A stretch of 64,000 nt of DNA, taken from the NCBI GenBank assembly GCA_951804985.1, contig OX638133.1, positions 25,512,963 through 25,576,962 of the forward strand. Reading direction: 5' to 3'. Positions within the stretch are counted from its first letter, which is position 1, and each line of letters starts with the position of its first letter. The notes under the pieces were generated by a model, which ran no database searches, had not been told where the DNA came from, and saw only the letters and a program-made list of their open reading frames with translations. A program made the position numbers and the translations under genes. Source of the stretch: Dryomyza anilis (lineage: Eukaryota; Arthropoda; Insecta; Diptera; Dryomyzidae). This document shows, piece by piece, positions 10,075 to 22,605 of the stretch.

Positions 10075-11422
10075 ATGGGACTTCTAACGCATTTGTGTGT
10101 TTTAGCCTTGGGCTTTGCAGCAGTTGCTGCTATTGCCATTGATCCGCAAATTTCGGTTAAAATTAAGAAATTCGTGTCATCGGTAAGTTGAAAATAGTTA
10201 AATGAAAAAAAAAGAGTAATACTAAATCCTAAATCCTTAACAGGAGGAGCGCATTAAGTCGCACGGTTACCCTGCCGAGTCGCATTTCGTTGAAACCAGC
10301 GATGGCTACGAATTGAACCTATTCCGATTGCCCTATTCGCCCAAGTTGCAAAACCAGAACAAATATCGGCCGGCCATACTGCTGCAACACGGTCTCTTCA
10401 GCAACTCCGACTGCTGGCTGAACAGCGGTCCCGACAACTCGCTCGCCTACAACCTGGTCGATGCCGGTTACGATGTTTGGCTAGGTAATGCACGCGGCAA
10501 CACCTATTCGCGCAAGAACAACAAGATCTCGGTGAACAGCCCCACCTGGTGGCGTTTCAGTTGGCACGAAATCGGCAAAATCGATATTGCCGCCATGATT
10601 GACTACATCACCGAAAAAACCGATCAGCCACGCATACATTATGCCGGTCACTCACAGGGTACCACCGTCTACTTTGTGCTTATGTCCTCACGTCCCGAGT
10701 ACAATGCGAAAATCAAGTCCGCACATATGTTGGCACCATGCGCCTACTTCGGTCACGGCACCTCCATGGTTTTCGATCTGCTTGCGCCATTGGTCGGCAA
10801 ACCCAGTGGTCTTATTTACAATAGTCTCAGCGCAATGGAACTGATTCCACAGAGTCCACTGATCAGTCGCATGATCGACACCAGCTGTGGCCCCAACCCG
10901 GCGCTGGGCCCCATGTGCAAGAACATGTATCTGTGGTTTGTCGGCGATGGCTATCAGAATATGAATATGGTAGGTACCATTATTATTATTATTATTTTAA
11001 ATTAAAATAAAATTTGAAAATTTCATTTATTTTAGACCTCCATGCAAGTGTTGATTGAGTCACATCCCAGCAGTACCTCCAGTGATCAGGGTATTCACTA
11101 TATTCAGCTGTATGTGTCCGGCGAATTCCGCGAGTACGATTTTGGCACCAAGAAGAATCAGAAGGAATACGGTCAGGCTACACCACCCGATTATGATCTG
11201 AGTCAGATTACCGCACCCACCTATTTGTATTCCAGTCAAAATGATGCTCTTTGCGCACCCGAGGATGTCAACAAGTTAGTCGCAAATATGCCACATTTGA
11301 CTGACGATTATCGTATTCCCGAACCATCATGGAACCATTTGGACTTTATTGCCGCCAATCAGATCAAGGAGGTCGTCAACGATCGTGTTATTCGTATCTG
11401 CAACGAAATTGAGGGATTCTAA
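10075..11422 (+). CDS. acid lipase (Lip3/magro-like), gene A
   Basis: Secreted neutral or acid lipase of the alpha/beta-hydrolase family, expected to cleave triacylglycerols or sterol esters in the gut lumen or lysosome. Exons 10075-10182, 10244-10969 and 11036-11422, all phase 0, give 406 residues, normal for the family. An N-terminal signal peptide (residues 1 to about 20, LLTHLCVLALGFAAVAA) is followed by the lipase N-domain phrase SHGYPAE, the oxyanion-loop LLQHG (His85-Gly86), and the nucleophile elbow GHSQG with Ser173. Asp348 (in SQNDALC) and His379 (in WNHLDF) complete the triad. It is the most diverged of the four lipases here. It has its own TATA box and an AATAAA at 11446-11451. 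Nearest named fly genes are Lip3 and magro by motif; I do not assign an orthologue. Confidence 0.93.
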
Positions 11423-11445
11423 AAAGTGATATTAATATACAATGC

Positions 11446-11451
11446 AATAAA
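11446..11451 (+). terminator. poly(A) signal of lipase A
   Basis: Canonical AATAAA 24 bp after the stop codon, followed by an A/T-rich stretch. Confidence 0.7.
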
Positions 11452-11497
11452 AACGATATGAAAAAAGAAATACACTATCATTATATACTACATCGAA

Positions 11498-11696
11498 AAC
11501 AATAGCAAATATAATTGCTAAAATTGCGCCGACTAATTCATTTACTGCATTGACGTAAAAAATTCATATTAGCAAACGGAATTGCTGATTTAACGAAGAA
11601 TAGCAAATGTGTTCATTAAATTAGTGAATTTCATTGCTGGATTGAATACAATTAATATCGGTTGATATATTTACTTCGATTATTTTTTTCTGTGTA
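11498..11696 (+). mobile_element. MITE family B, half copy
   Basis: Corresponds to the right half of the full foldback at 18681-19039: starts near TGCTAAAATTGCGCCGACTA and ends GATTATTTTTTTCTGTGTA. The left arm is missing. 11697-12102 shows nothing else. Confidence 0.75.
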
Positions 11697-12102
11697 TGCA
11701 TTGTAAAGGAAGTTGAAATATATAAGTACTAGTGGAAATTTATAACAGATAATCCAAATATTATTGACACTTGTTAATATTGTAATATGTCCGTGTCTAT
11801 AATTCGCTAATACCAATAGATTAGATTTGGAGAACCCTAAAAGTACTTTACGAAACACTAGTCAGTGGGGAATTAAGGGTTTTTTTTTAGAAAGAAGTGA
11901 TGTTTATAAAAATGTCCATAAAATTCGATTTTGAAATCGATTACGCGTTCAATCAACGACGATTGAGTTTTACAACAAAAAAATTCAATACAAACAGTAT
12001 TTAATTCATTTTAACAATGCAGTAATATATCAAACTTGAACAATTTAGTTCGTTTCTAAAATTTGATTTAAGAAAATGAATTCAAAATCGTTGAATTACA
12101 AT

Positions 12103-12230
12103 AAGGGTACTCATTTCATTTCGTATCGCCTGTGTATATGCGTATTTCGTAAAAATTGTACACTGTAAAGCTTATAATTTTTACGACATACGCATATACG
12201 CAGTAGATACGAAGTGAAATGTATACCCTT
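12103..12230. repeat. foldback palindrome, 128 bp
   Basis: AAGGGTACTCATTTCATTTC at the left pairs with GAAATGTATACCCTT at the right, and the interior TATATGCGTATTTCGTAAAA pairs with its reverse complement. The arms are about 55 bp with a few mismatches. Probably a small transposon remnant. Confidence 0.7.
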
Positions 12231-12499
12231 AATATTTTTTTAAGCAATCAATTGACATTTAATGATAATGCCGTTCATTTTTATTTAAATAATTTGTTTG
12301 TAAACATGAAAAACGTATAATAGATTTCAAAATACCACTCAATTATAAAATTACCGGAAGACCATAATTTTTTACTCATTCAAGGCAGTTTAGAAATTTA
12401 CCCTAGTAGATATGCAACATACAATATCCTTGCCAGATTTTGTTTGTCATATAACTGATGAGATTCGGTTAAATACAATGATCAGTACCCGATCCTAGT

Positions 12500-12721
12500 A
12501 CACCCAGAAAAAAATTCCCTCAAATCCCATTAAAATTGGTCAATAGGACAATTATTGATTTAATAGTATACAAAAAATAAAAATTTTCATATAAATTCAA
12601 TGACAATGTCATGGTATTTTCTAGTATTTAATGGTATTTTCTGATTAAAATAATAATTTATCCTATTGAATATTTTTAATAGCAAAAAACTATTATTTAT
12701 ATTGTATTTTTTTCTGAGTGT
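12500..12721 (+). mobile_element. MITE family A, complete copy
   Basis: Ends CACCCAGAAAAAAA and TTTTTTTCTGAGTG are inverted repeats, each flanked by TA. About 220 bp with no coding capacity. This copy and 33942-34163 define the family. Confidence 0.85.
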
Positions 12722-12913
12722 ACAATTTCTTCTAGGATTAAAAAACCTTTTTAATTGTAGAATTTGATTTAGGTCGGTGAAATTGTACTATGGTATTTCC
12801 TGTCCATAAATGATGCCGAGAACCTTCTCTTTAATTCCACAATTTTAAAAAAATACATGATTTTATTGGAAAACTACCCCAAATATTCCATAAAATGAGT
12901 ATTCCATAAAAAT

Positions 12914-13003
12914 AACACCTGTGCTGTCTGTTCCGACCAAATATAAAATCAATTCAGACGAATAAAGTCCATAAATCTATTCAGAACAGACAGCACAGGT
13001 GTT
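12914..13003. repeat. perfect 20-bp inverted repeat with 50-bp spacer
   Basis: AACACCTGTGCTGTCTGTTC at 12914-12933 is exactly reverse-complemented at 12984-13003. It could form a hairpin in DNA or RNA. It might be a transposon end pair or a fold-back transcript; no context decides. Confidence 0.7.
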
Positions 13004-13144
13004 ACCGATATATTACAATATGCCTCAGGATATATCAGAGAATAGCTATGCTGATCTGTGACAATAAATTTAACAATAATACTAACTACTAAATAGGTAA
13101 CACAACACTTTCTTTAAAAGCAAAATAATCGCAAAATTAAATGA

Positions 13145-13861
13145 GCTAGATAAGAAATGCATATTAGTGATCGGATATTGTGATACCTTTAAAACATATT
13201 GAGTACTCTGTTTTCGTCCATACTGAGTACTTGTTTCTTAAAAACAAAATAAAGTACAAAATAAAACGTGATGAGTACCTTTGAAGTACTTAGATAAGAA
13301 ATGCATATTAGTGATCGGATATTGTGATACCTTTAAGACATATTGAGTACTCTGTTTTCGTCGAAACTGAGTACTTGTTTCTTAAAAACAAAATAAAGTA
13401 CAAAATAAAACGTGATGAGTACCTTTGAAGTACTTAGATAAGAAATGCATATTAGTGATCGGATATTGTGATACCTTTAAGACATATTGAGTACTCTGTT
13501 TTCGTCGATACTGAGTACTTGTTTCTTAAAAACTAAATAAAGTACAAAGTAAAACGTGATGAGTACCTTTGAAGTACCTAGATGAGAAATGCATATTAGT
13601 GATCGGATATTATGACAACTTTAAGAGATATTGAGTACTCTGTTTTCGTCGATACTGAGTACTTGTTTCTTAAAAACAAAATAAAGTACAAAGTAAAACG
13701 TAATCAGTACCTTTGAAGTGCCTAGATAATAAATGCATATTAGTGATCGGATATTGTGATACCTTTAAGACATATTGAGTACTCTGTTTTCGTCGATACT
13801 GAGTACTTGTTTCTTAAAAACAAAATAAAGTACAAAGTAAAACGTGATGAGTACCTTTGAA
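13145..13861. repeat. tandem satellite, unit 144 bp, five copies
   Basis: ATGCATATTAGTGATCGGAT recurs at 13157, 13301, 13445, 13589 and 13733, exactly 144 bp apart each time. Units differ by a few substitutions only, so the array is young or is being homogenised. Each unit carries several GAGTAC and GTACTT words. Confidence 0.95.
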
Positions 13862-13965
13862 TTCATGATTAACAAATTAATTTACAGTTGTATTACAGCC
13901 AGTTTTTTATACGATATAAGGGACATTTCACACCAAATCTGCCAGTGGTTTTTTACTTTTAAAAA

Positions 13966-14117
13966 TAAAAAATAGGATAAATTATTATTATAATCGGAAA
14001 ATACCATTAAATACTAGAAAATATCATGACATTGCCATTGAGTTTATATGAAAAGATTTATTTTTTGTATACTATTAAATCAATAATTGTCCCATTGACC
14101 AATTTGAATGGTATTTG
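13966..14117 (-). mobile_element. MITE family A, reverse fragment
   Basis: The reverse of the family body, with CAATAATTGTCCCATTGACC near its right side. Terminal repeats are lost. 14118-14560 contains no recognisable gene. Confidence 0.65.
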
Positions 14118-14562
14118 AGCGATATTTGGGTCTTGGAACTCACCTTTATTAGCTTTAAAACTAGAATTCAACGGAGTTTTTACCGTTTCTCGTTCAGTAG
14201 ATATTTAAATTTGAACAAACATACAAAAGTGATTTTTTGTCCATTTTTTGTAACTTTGAAGCATTGTAACCCCGGAAGTAGTGGTCGAAAAAATGCATAA
14301 TTCGATACCCTTTTTCAGTCGAATAGATAAAATCACAATTTTTTTTGTTCGATAAACATATCATAATCATGTGACATCAAGCTATATTTTCCGATTAAAA
14401 TTTTGTGGGAGAAATGTTCATGGAATTCATTTTTTTTTATCAAATAAATAATTCCTATAAATCGAAAAGGGCTTACTTAATATTTTGGAGTACTTAACTA
14501 ACCCAAAACAAATCGATAATTAAACGATATCATTTATAGTTCCAAATTATCATATTATATAT

Positions 14563-16080
14563 ATCTATATCTATAAAACTCTGGGTCCGTCTGCCAGTCT
14601 GACCGTTTCTTCCAGCATCACGTCTAAACCACTGAACCGATTTGACTGAAATTTCGCACTAAAATACTATCTAGTCCGGAGTCTTACATAGGCTATATAT
14701 GGACGGGTTTGGACAACGCGGTGTGGCGCCTGACATACAACCTAAACTTTTAACGCGTTATAACTTGGGACTTACAGCAGCTTAGAAGATAAAACAAAAA
14801 CTCGAATGCAAAAAAAAAATACGAAAGCACAAACAGAAAAGCTAAAAATCAAACACAAAAACAAAATGGAAAGCACAAAACTAAAGCAATTACACAAAAA
14901 CAACAGCAAAATAAAAAAAAACCAAAAATTACAGATGGAAAAACAAAAGCAAATACAAAGAACTAAAGCAGAAGCACAAAAACGAACACAGAAATAAAAA
15001 CAAATGTACGAACAAAAATACAAAATTAAAAACAAAATAAAAAACACAGAAACAAAATAAAAAACATATAAAAACAAAATTTAAATCACAAAAGCAAAAA
15101 CACAAAAGCAAAATAAAAAAAATGCACAAAATCCAATCGCAAAAACGGGCATAACCAAAAGCGCTGAAACAAAAGCAACACACAAAACAAAAAAAAAAGC
15201 AAAAATACAAAAATAAAATCAAAGACTCAAAACAAAAGAAAAAAACACAATATCAAAATAAAAATAAAAAGCAAAATCAAAACACACAAAAGCCAAAATA
15301 CAAAAATAAAATCAAAAATACAAAAACAAAAGAAAACACACGAAATCAAAACAATAACAAAAACAAAAAAAAAACACAAAAACAAAAGAAAAACATAAAA
15401 TCAAAAATATCAAAAACACAAAAACGCACAAAAAATTTAACACAAAAACAAAATTCACAAAATAAAAAGTCAATTTTAGAAACAAAATAAATAAAAAAAC
15501 AGAAGGAACCAAATAAAACAAATGCAAAGAGGAAAACGCTATAAAATAAAATAAAAACACAAAATCAAAGCCAAAACAAAAACAAAAAAATCAAAAACGC
15601 AAAAACAGAAAAACACAAAATCAATAATGCAAAAAATATCATAAACGCACAAAAAAAAAATGTAAATCAAAAAAAAACAAAAGATAAATACAAATTCAAT
15701 TTTAAAAACAAAATCAAAAGAAGAACAAAACAGAAGCATCCAAATAAAACAACTGCAAAAAAGGAAAAATCAAGATAATAGCAAAGATAAAAAAGGGGAA
15801 AACAAAAAAAATCAGAAAAAATAATAAAAAAAAAACGTAAAAAACAAAAATGAACTACTATGCTTAAAAAATTCACAAAATAAAAAGTCAATTTTAAAAA
15901 CAAAATCAAAAGAAAAAAAAACAGAAGCATCCAAATGGAACAAACGCAAAAAAGGAAAAATCAAAAGAATAGCAAATATAAAAAAGGGAAAAACAAAAAA
16001 AATCGGAAAAAATAATTAAAAAAAAAAACGGAAAAACTAAAATGAACTGCTTTACTTAAAAAATGGGTCAAAAAATCAAA
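14563..16080 (+). mobile_element. Helitron-like 5' end plus A/C-rich low-complexity tract
   Basis: The start TCTATATCTATAAAACTC, followed by the GTCCGTCTG and CAGCATCACGTCTAAACC block, matches the complete Helitron at 43870-45161. From about 14795 the sequence decays into 1.3 kb of A-rich, ACAAAA-like low complexity, whose - strand gives spurious Phe/Cys-rich frames. No 3' hairpin or CTAG end is found. Confidence 0.65.
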
Positions 16081-16315
16081 AAAAAAAATAAAAACCCCCG
16101 TTACAAGTACTACTGTAGTAATCCCTTTGATTCCGGGAAGCTTTTCGAACTAACTTCATTAAAAGAGTTCGATATCGTTTATTTATCGATTCTAGTTTTT
16201 TTTTTTTAATTTCTCGTACATTCAATTTCTTTAACAAGATGCAATATTTAAATATTGATCGCATCGAAATCAAAATATTATTTGAAACAGTCTTGAACAT
16301 TCATTATTTTTTTTC

Positions 16316-17285
16316 TGATATCGTTCCGATTTCACAAAATTCCTCGTACCGAATAAACTTGGACAGAACGCATCGATATCTACCTACCATGTAGCTCCAA
16401 TTTGACGCTTGATATCGCTTCGAAAGTGTCTGATATGGTGTGAATCCTCTTTATTTTCGTACGATTTGGCAATGAATGGTATATTTAAAAATATTTTACA
16501 TTGAAATCGCTATATATTTCGAAGCAATGTCTTAATTTGATTATCTCCGTTTTCGATATTAATTCGATTTAGTAAAATGTCTCATACCGAGAAAAATCCA
16601 ACAGAATACATCAATATATATCTACCATGTAGGTCCGATTTGAAGCTCGATAATGCTACGAGAAAGTCTGCTGCATATCAAAACCAATGGCATACTGTAA
16701 ACCGTGCAAATCAAACGTTGTCGTTACGACATTGAAACGATATCATTTATAGGCTCAAATTTTCATTCACGGTAAACAATAATAATACGAAAACGATTGT
16801 ATTATCGATAAAAGCGAACCTATCATGAATGATATTGATAATTTGTTCAGAAAATTTTGTTTTTTGTGGTCTCTATCGAAAAATGATTCATCTTCGAACA
16901 ATTACTGTTTTTATCTCAATCTACATATTTTGAACGTAAATATATCGGATGATAAGAAATCAATTTGTATATCCTGTTTTTTAAAAGGAATCAAAGTTGT
17001 ATACATAATTTTTGATGCAGTCCTACAGAACTTTAATTTTTGATGGCAAAATTTTGTGTTATATTCCAGTATGCCATTCGTATCGATATCGTTATGAGAT
17101 CAATGCGAGTAGATGGAGAAATCATACGATACCGGACCCGTTCTCTTAACGATATCGGACCCGTTCTCTTAACGATATCGAGCGTCAAATTGGACCTAGA
17201 TGGTAGGTAGATATCGAAACGTTCTCTCGAAGTTTTCTCGGTACGAGATATTTTTCAAAATCGGAACGATATCGAAGAAAAAAAT
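16316..17285. mobile_element. foldback element F, larger copy
   Basis: A left arm with GATATCGTTCCGATTT, a CTCGTACCGA block and GATATCTACCTACCATGTAG is mirrored near 17150-17285 (CTAGATGGTAGGTAGATATC, CTCGGTACGAGA, AAATCGGAACGATATCG). Diverged internal repeats of the arm lie at about 16560-16660. A shorter copy is at 33592-33785. Confidence 0.65.
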
Positions 17286-17606
17286 TATCAATGTTCGAGA
17301 TTGCTGCGGAAAATATTGCCATATCTTGTCAAAGAATTTGAATGTACGAACATTTTTCAAAAATTAGAATCGAAAATGCAACGAGATCGAGCTTTTTTAT
17401 CGAAGTTATTCGAGAAAGCTTCGAGGCATCGAAGGTCTCCGAGACATGGATGATTGAAATGAGCTCACAGTGTAATAAACAATCAATATTATGAATTTTT
17501 GATTAATACCAACATATTTTCATCAATGAATGATCGTTCTTCATATTGATATTGATATTTTTATTTTTTTATTTTCTGTGTTTTATAAAATAATAAATTT
17601 GTTCAA

Positions 17607-17772
17607 TAATTGATTTTACCATAACAGCAAAATAAGTGTAGACTTATTTTAATCGGTTCGAAGTCATAACTATGCAGATTAGCTTCATTAGCGGCGTGTG
17701 CCTTATCAAGCGTATATATAAACCAAGAGATTTCCGACCACAAAGGTAGTATATTCTTCAAACAACTGTAGA
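17607..17772 (+). promoter_or_regulatory. lipase B proximal promoter, conserved block
   Basis: About 165 bp closely matches the blocks before lipases C and D. Shared words are GACTTATTTTAATC, AGATTAGCTTCATTAG, the TATA box TATATATAAA at 17713-17722, and CGACCACAAA. The TATA lies about 60 bp before the ATG. Confidence 0.8.
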
Positions 17773-19485
17773 ATGCAATCAACACTTGCTATAACTCTGT
17801 TTTTTGCTTGCCTAGTGTTTGGACCAGCCACAAATTCTGCGGACGACTGGGAAGTAGAATTTCTAAAAAATACGGTTTGTCCTATTAACCTAGAAATATT
17901 TTAAATAAATTAACCCAAATCCTTGCCCTAGGCTGATCGCGCACGCGACCATGGTTATCCCGGTGAAGTGCATCAAATAGAGACCTCCGACAACTATGTG
18001 CTTTCGCTCTTTCGTATTCCCTACTCGCACAACTTGCAGAATCAACACCTACCACGTCCAGCTATCCTATTGCAACACGGTCTGACAAGTTGCTCCGATG
18101 CCTGGGTGCTGAGCGGACCCAATGATGCGCTCGCCTTTCTGCTCGCCGATGCTGGTTACGATGTCTGGATGGGCAACGCACGTGGTACTCGGTATTCGCG
18201 TAACAACACGCGACTCTCAACAAAGCATCCGCATTTCTGGCGGTTCAGTTGGCATGAGATCGGTGTCATTGATATCGCCGCCATGATCGATTATATGCTC
18301 GTGACAACGGGTCAAAGTGCGATACACTATGCGGGTCACTCACAGGGCACCACCGTCTATTTTGTGCTCATGTCAGAGCGTCCCGAGTACAATGAGAAGA
18401 TTAAGACCGCCCATATGTTGGCGCCGGTTGCCTTCATGAGCAATATGTCTACGTTGTTGGCAAAGTATACACGTCGTTTTATTGGACGTCCGAATAGGCT
18501 GACCCGGCTGCTGGACACTATGGAGATACTGCCGAGTTCTACATTTTTCACGGATATAGCAGATTTGTATTGTGTCAATAATCCGGTGCTGGAATTTATG
18601 TGCAGCAATATATTGTACCTGCTCTCGGGCGATAATAATTCGAATGGCAATCTGAATGCGGTAAGTATTATTCAATACATGGAAAAAATAATCGACGTAA
18701 ATATAGCAACTGATATTAATTGAATTCATTAATCAATTCAGCAATGAAATTCACTAATTTAATCAAAACATTTGCTATTCTTCGTTAAATCAGCAATATT
18801 TGTTCGTCAATGCAGCAAATTAATTAGTCGGCGCAGTTTCAACAATTATATTTGCTAAAACTGCGCCGACTAAGTTATGTGCTACATTGACGTACAAATA
18901 ATCATATTAACGAACGCAAATGCTTATATAACGAAGAATAGCAAATATGTTCATTAAATTAGTGAATGTCATTGCTGGATGGATTAATAAATGCAATTAA
19001 TATCGGTTGCTATATTTACGTCGATTGCATTTTCTGTGTATGTTGTTCTAAAAACCAACTAAGTATCTTTCACCCATAAGACCGTCACCGAACACATGAA
19101 CGAAACACATCCGGCTGGTGCGTCCAGCACACAGGTGCTGCACTATATGCAAGAATACGAATCGGGTCGTTTTTGCCAGCTCGATCATGGACTCGCAAAG
19201 AATCTGCAGGTTTATGGTAGAGCAACACCACCTGATTATGATGTCAGCCGCATTTCCGCCGCAACGCATCTCTACTATGGTGATGCGGATACGTTGGCCG
19301 ATGTTGTGGATGTAGAGCATTTGGCATCGTTATTACCAAATGCGCATCCATATCATGTGCCAGATCCGACATTTAGTCATCAGGACTTTGGCTGGTCCAT
19401 GCAGGTGAAGGAAGTGATCAATGATCGTGTTATAGCCGCCTGCAATGCTTATGAAGAAAACTTGAAAAAATTAGAAAATAGTTAA
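17773..19485 (+). CDS. acid lipase (Lip3-like), gene B
   Basis: Secreted alpha/beta-hydrolase lipase of 411 residues from exons 17773-17874, 17932-18660 and 19081-19485, all phase 0. Signal peptide at residues 1 to about 22. The lipase core begins at ADRARDHGYPGE; oxyanion LLQHG; GHSQG with Ser171; Asp347 in GDADTLA; His377 in FSHQDF. All catalytic residues are present. The first donor is GTTTGT rather than GTAAGT, a trait shared with genes C and D. Intron 2 is 420 bp, against about 50 bp in C and D, because a MITE sits in it. A conserved TATA promoter precedes it and AATAAA lies at 19661-19666. It is closest to D over most of exon 2, but one 141-bp tract is identical to C. Confidence 0.93.
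18681..19039. mobile_element. MITE family B, full foldback inside lipase B intron 2
   Basis: A 360-bp palindrome-like element. The left arm AATAATCGACGTAAATATAG pairs with CTATATTTACGTCGATT on the right, and the inner arms meet at GCGCCGAC/GTCGGCGC near 18833-18872. TA flanks both ends and the right terminus reads TTTTCTGTGTA. It leaves the splice sites of the intron intact. Confidence 0.85.
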
Positions 19486-19660
19486 TCTTAAGTTTAGTTA
19501 TTTATTTAATCTTTAGACATTTTAACCTAATTATATTAAGCGTAGTATAGGAAAAAAACAAAACCCTAAGACTAATCTAAAAATATTTACGAACCACTAA
19601 TCTTGTCGGTCTCCTGCGTTGTTTTTATAGCAGCTAATTTAAGCTATAAAACTAAATTTA

Positions 19661-19666
19661 AATAAA
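19661..19666 (+). terminator. poly(A) signal of lipase B
   Basis: AATAAA about 175 bp after the stop codon, in an A/T-rich trailer. Confidence 0.6.
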
Positions 19667-19847
19667 CAAAATTCCTGAGCCATAATAATATTTATTAGGG
19701 GCAATTCTCAGTTGTATAATTGGTTGTTTTACATTATAGGCTTATCTTAGCAATTTGTGCACTTGAACTTCAATTATGCACTTATTATCGGAGTACGGAA
19801 ACAAAGGTCTGTCGATATCAATCGATTTCTATATAGTATTATAATAA

Positions 19848-20083
19848 TTCAGTTGGCGCAGTTTTAGCAAATAAAATTGCTTAACCTGCAAATCTTCTTG
19901 CTGCGCTAACTAATTAATTTGCTGAATTGACGTACAAATATTCATATTAACAAACGGAATTGCTGATTTAACGAAGAATATCAAATGTTTGCAATGAATT
20001 AGTGAATTTTATTGCTGGATTGAATAATTAATGCAATTAATATCGGTTGCTATATTTACGTCGATTATTTTTTTCTGTAGATA
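19848..20083 (+). mobile_element. MITE family B, half copy
   Basis: Begins with GTTGGCGCAGTTTTAGCAAA and ends GATTATTTTTTTCTGTA, the right half of the family. 20084-21180 has no gene; a fragment of foldback G (TTTTCGTTCTACAACGACGA) sits at about 20630-20655. Confidence 0.75.
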
Positions 20084-21189
20084 CATTGTTATCTTAGTTA
20101 GTCTGGCTCATCTTGTTTTTTATTAATCGTGATTTATATCAACAGATAGACGAATATCGCTGAATCGACTCAGGAGGTAATGCTATTCAACAATATATAT
20201 ACTATTCGATATCGACTCAGAGTTACAAACGAATGACCAAATGAAATCCAGTCAGATCGTCAAAAGATGCTTGAGCTTAAATTCACATTTTAAATTAATT
20301 TGAGCCTCTATTATTATCAGTATTTCTACACACAGAAAAATCCTCATTTGGCATGAGTTTTGAAGAATGAAAAAGTAATAACTTTATTCGGTTAAATCGA
20401 ATGGTTTACAAAATTGTTGGCGGAACTGCCATATAGCCTATACACATGAAATATTAGTCTATACACACTCATAATGGTTCTAAATCTGTACAAATTTGTT
20501 CTAAAACAGTTAGAAATTGGTTGCAGTACAAACTAGAATTCCTTTTATTTGGACAATAACAGCGGTTAAGGGAACCGAACAACAAATCTCTATTCTGTGT
20601 GCATGAATATATCGTCACTAAAAGTCACCACTTTTCGTTCTACAACGACGATATATTTTGTCGTACAGTTTAATTCTGTGGCGTGTTTTTAAACGTTTTT
20701 ATTATTGTTTTTATATATCAAAATAGTAATATCTGATACGTTTATGATAGCCAAACGTAGTAGCTATATTCAATACGCTCTAATCAGTAAAATACCGCTA
20801 ATAATTGATAAGGCCCCTTTTTTATTTATGAATAAAACCAATATAATACAATTCATTAATAATATTGACCAACATTAGTCGCTTAAAACCATAAATTACC
20901 CCCCCATGTGGCGTTTACTTGAAATTTTTGCATTTTTTCATACTTTTAGATTAACTTTTCTAATTGGGTCTAATACATGTCGATTGTTATCTATTTTATG
21001 GTATCTAGTTTTACGCATAATTGGTTAGTGTTTGATTATGTATTTTGATTATAAATGTGAAAAAATTAAAAAACGTATGTAAAGTTTTTGAATTTAGCTT
21101 GACATAACTCTTTTTTTTGAAAAATAGAGTTTTTTAAAAGAACAAAAATCTTTTTTTTTTTGGGAGTGGTCTTTTCTCATGAATATTGA

Positions 21190-21676
21190 TAAGTATACTT
21201 CTATAGAATTCTATAGAAATCGTTCGTATATTTTATGTATAATTTATCCACGAAATATTTCGTAAAATACACGAAATTACTTTCGTATATTTATGATCAA
21301 ATTATGAATAATATTTGTGTATTTTACGAAACTATATATAGATTTTATCTACGAGAGTCATTCGTACATATTACGATAGATTGATATTTTTATTTGTAAT
21401 TTATTGAATATGTGTGTACCTTTTTACGAATATATACATACATTTTACGAAAATATTCGTACTTTTAACGATACAATTCGTACATTTTATTAAATATTCT
21501 TAAAATTCGTAAATTTATAAATATATTCATAATATTTTCGCATGAATTAATAAGTTTACAAATAAATTCATTTTTCTACGAATACTCTCGTACATGTTAC
21601 GAACATATTTGTGTTTTGAATAAAAACATTTGTAAGTTTACGAATAAATTTGTACTTTTACGAATATATTCGTATT
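21190..21676. repeat. degenerate ACGAAT/ATTCGT repeat tract
   Basis: Irregular recurrence of TTCGTA, TTTACGAA and similar self-complementary words over nearly 500 bp. There is no fixed period and no coding capacity. Confidence 0.5.
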
Positions 21677-22517
21677 TATACCCTACACCTATGAGGTACA
21701 GGGTATATTAACTTTGTGCATATATTGTAACGCCCCTTAGGAGGCGTGTCCGGTATGGAAAAGTATATATATTCTTGATCAGCATCACTACCCGAGTCCG
21801 TTTAGCCATGTCCGTCTGTCTGTCTGTCTGTCTGTCCGTCTTGCTGTCTTGCTGTCTTGCTGTCTTGCTGTCTTGCTGTCCGAATACAGAATAACTTGAG
21901 AAATACTGATCAGAATGCGATAAAATTTCGTCTCAATATATTTTAGCCAAAAGTAGGAACTGAGTTTGAAAATGAGCCAAATCGGTCAACGGACACGCCC
22001 ACCTCCCATACAAGTCACTTTTAAATAACTCTTTCGAAATTAATAACTCGAAAAGTATTCAAGGTATAGTTATAAAATTTAAAAGGTATTGTTAGAATTT
22101 ACCTAATAATATGTGGTCCAAAAATGGGCGTGATCCGCCCACTTTTTTTTTTCATATTTTCCCGGGTTTTCATAGTGGAAATTTGATCCGTAGATTATTA
22201 AAATCAAATCTATGAAATATTAGTCTTACAAAATTTTAAATATGGGCGTGGTCCGCCCAATTATATTTTTCAACATTTTTTTAGTTTTTTATACTTTATA
22301 TAAATTTTTTAATTTATGGAGATATCAGACGTAAATTCTGAGGGTGGGGAGGTTCAGCATAATTAAAAATTTAAAATTAAGGTATACAATTAAATATTCC
22401 TCACTAATATATACACCAAAGGTGTAGGGTATTCCATAGTCGGGCCCGACCGACTATAAAAATCCGCCCCATGTGACCGAACTTACTCATGTGACCTAAC
22501 TTTCCCAACTCGTTTTT
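21677..22517 (+). mobile_element. repeat element R, copy 1
   Basis: Opens with TATACCCTACACCTATGAGG. Then come a TATATTCTTGATCAGCATCA block, a TCTG-rich run with CTTGCTGT repeats (21813-21880), two GGGCGTG...CCGCCCA blocks, and an internal AGGTGTAGGGTAT at about 22420, mirroring the start. The trailing CATGTGACCTAACTTTCCCA segment occurs in all copies. No coding capacity. Superfamily not assigned. Confidence 0.75.
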
Positions 22518-22605
22518 TAATATTATTTGTTTTTTCCAAACAGTGAATATATTCTCATGTCTGAAAAAAAATATTTTAATATAAACAGAGCCATATATAT
22601 GTATA

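Noticed and set aside
14772..15930. Several Phe/Cys/Leu-rich - strand frames
   Set aside because: They lie in A/C-rich low-complexity sequence after a Helitron end; no motif, splice or promoter signal.
16825..17043. 72-codon + frame
   Set aside because: Lies inside foldback element F and has no counterpart in the short copy at 33592.
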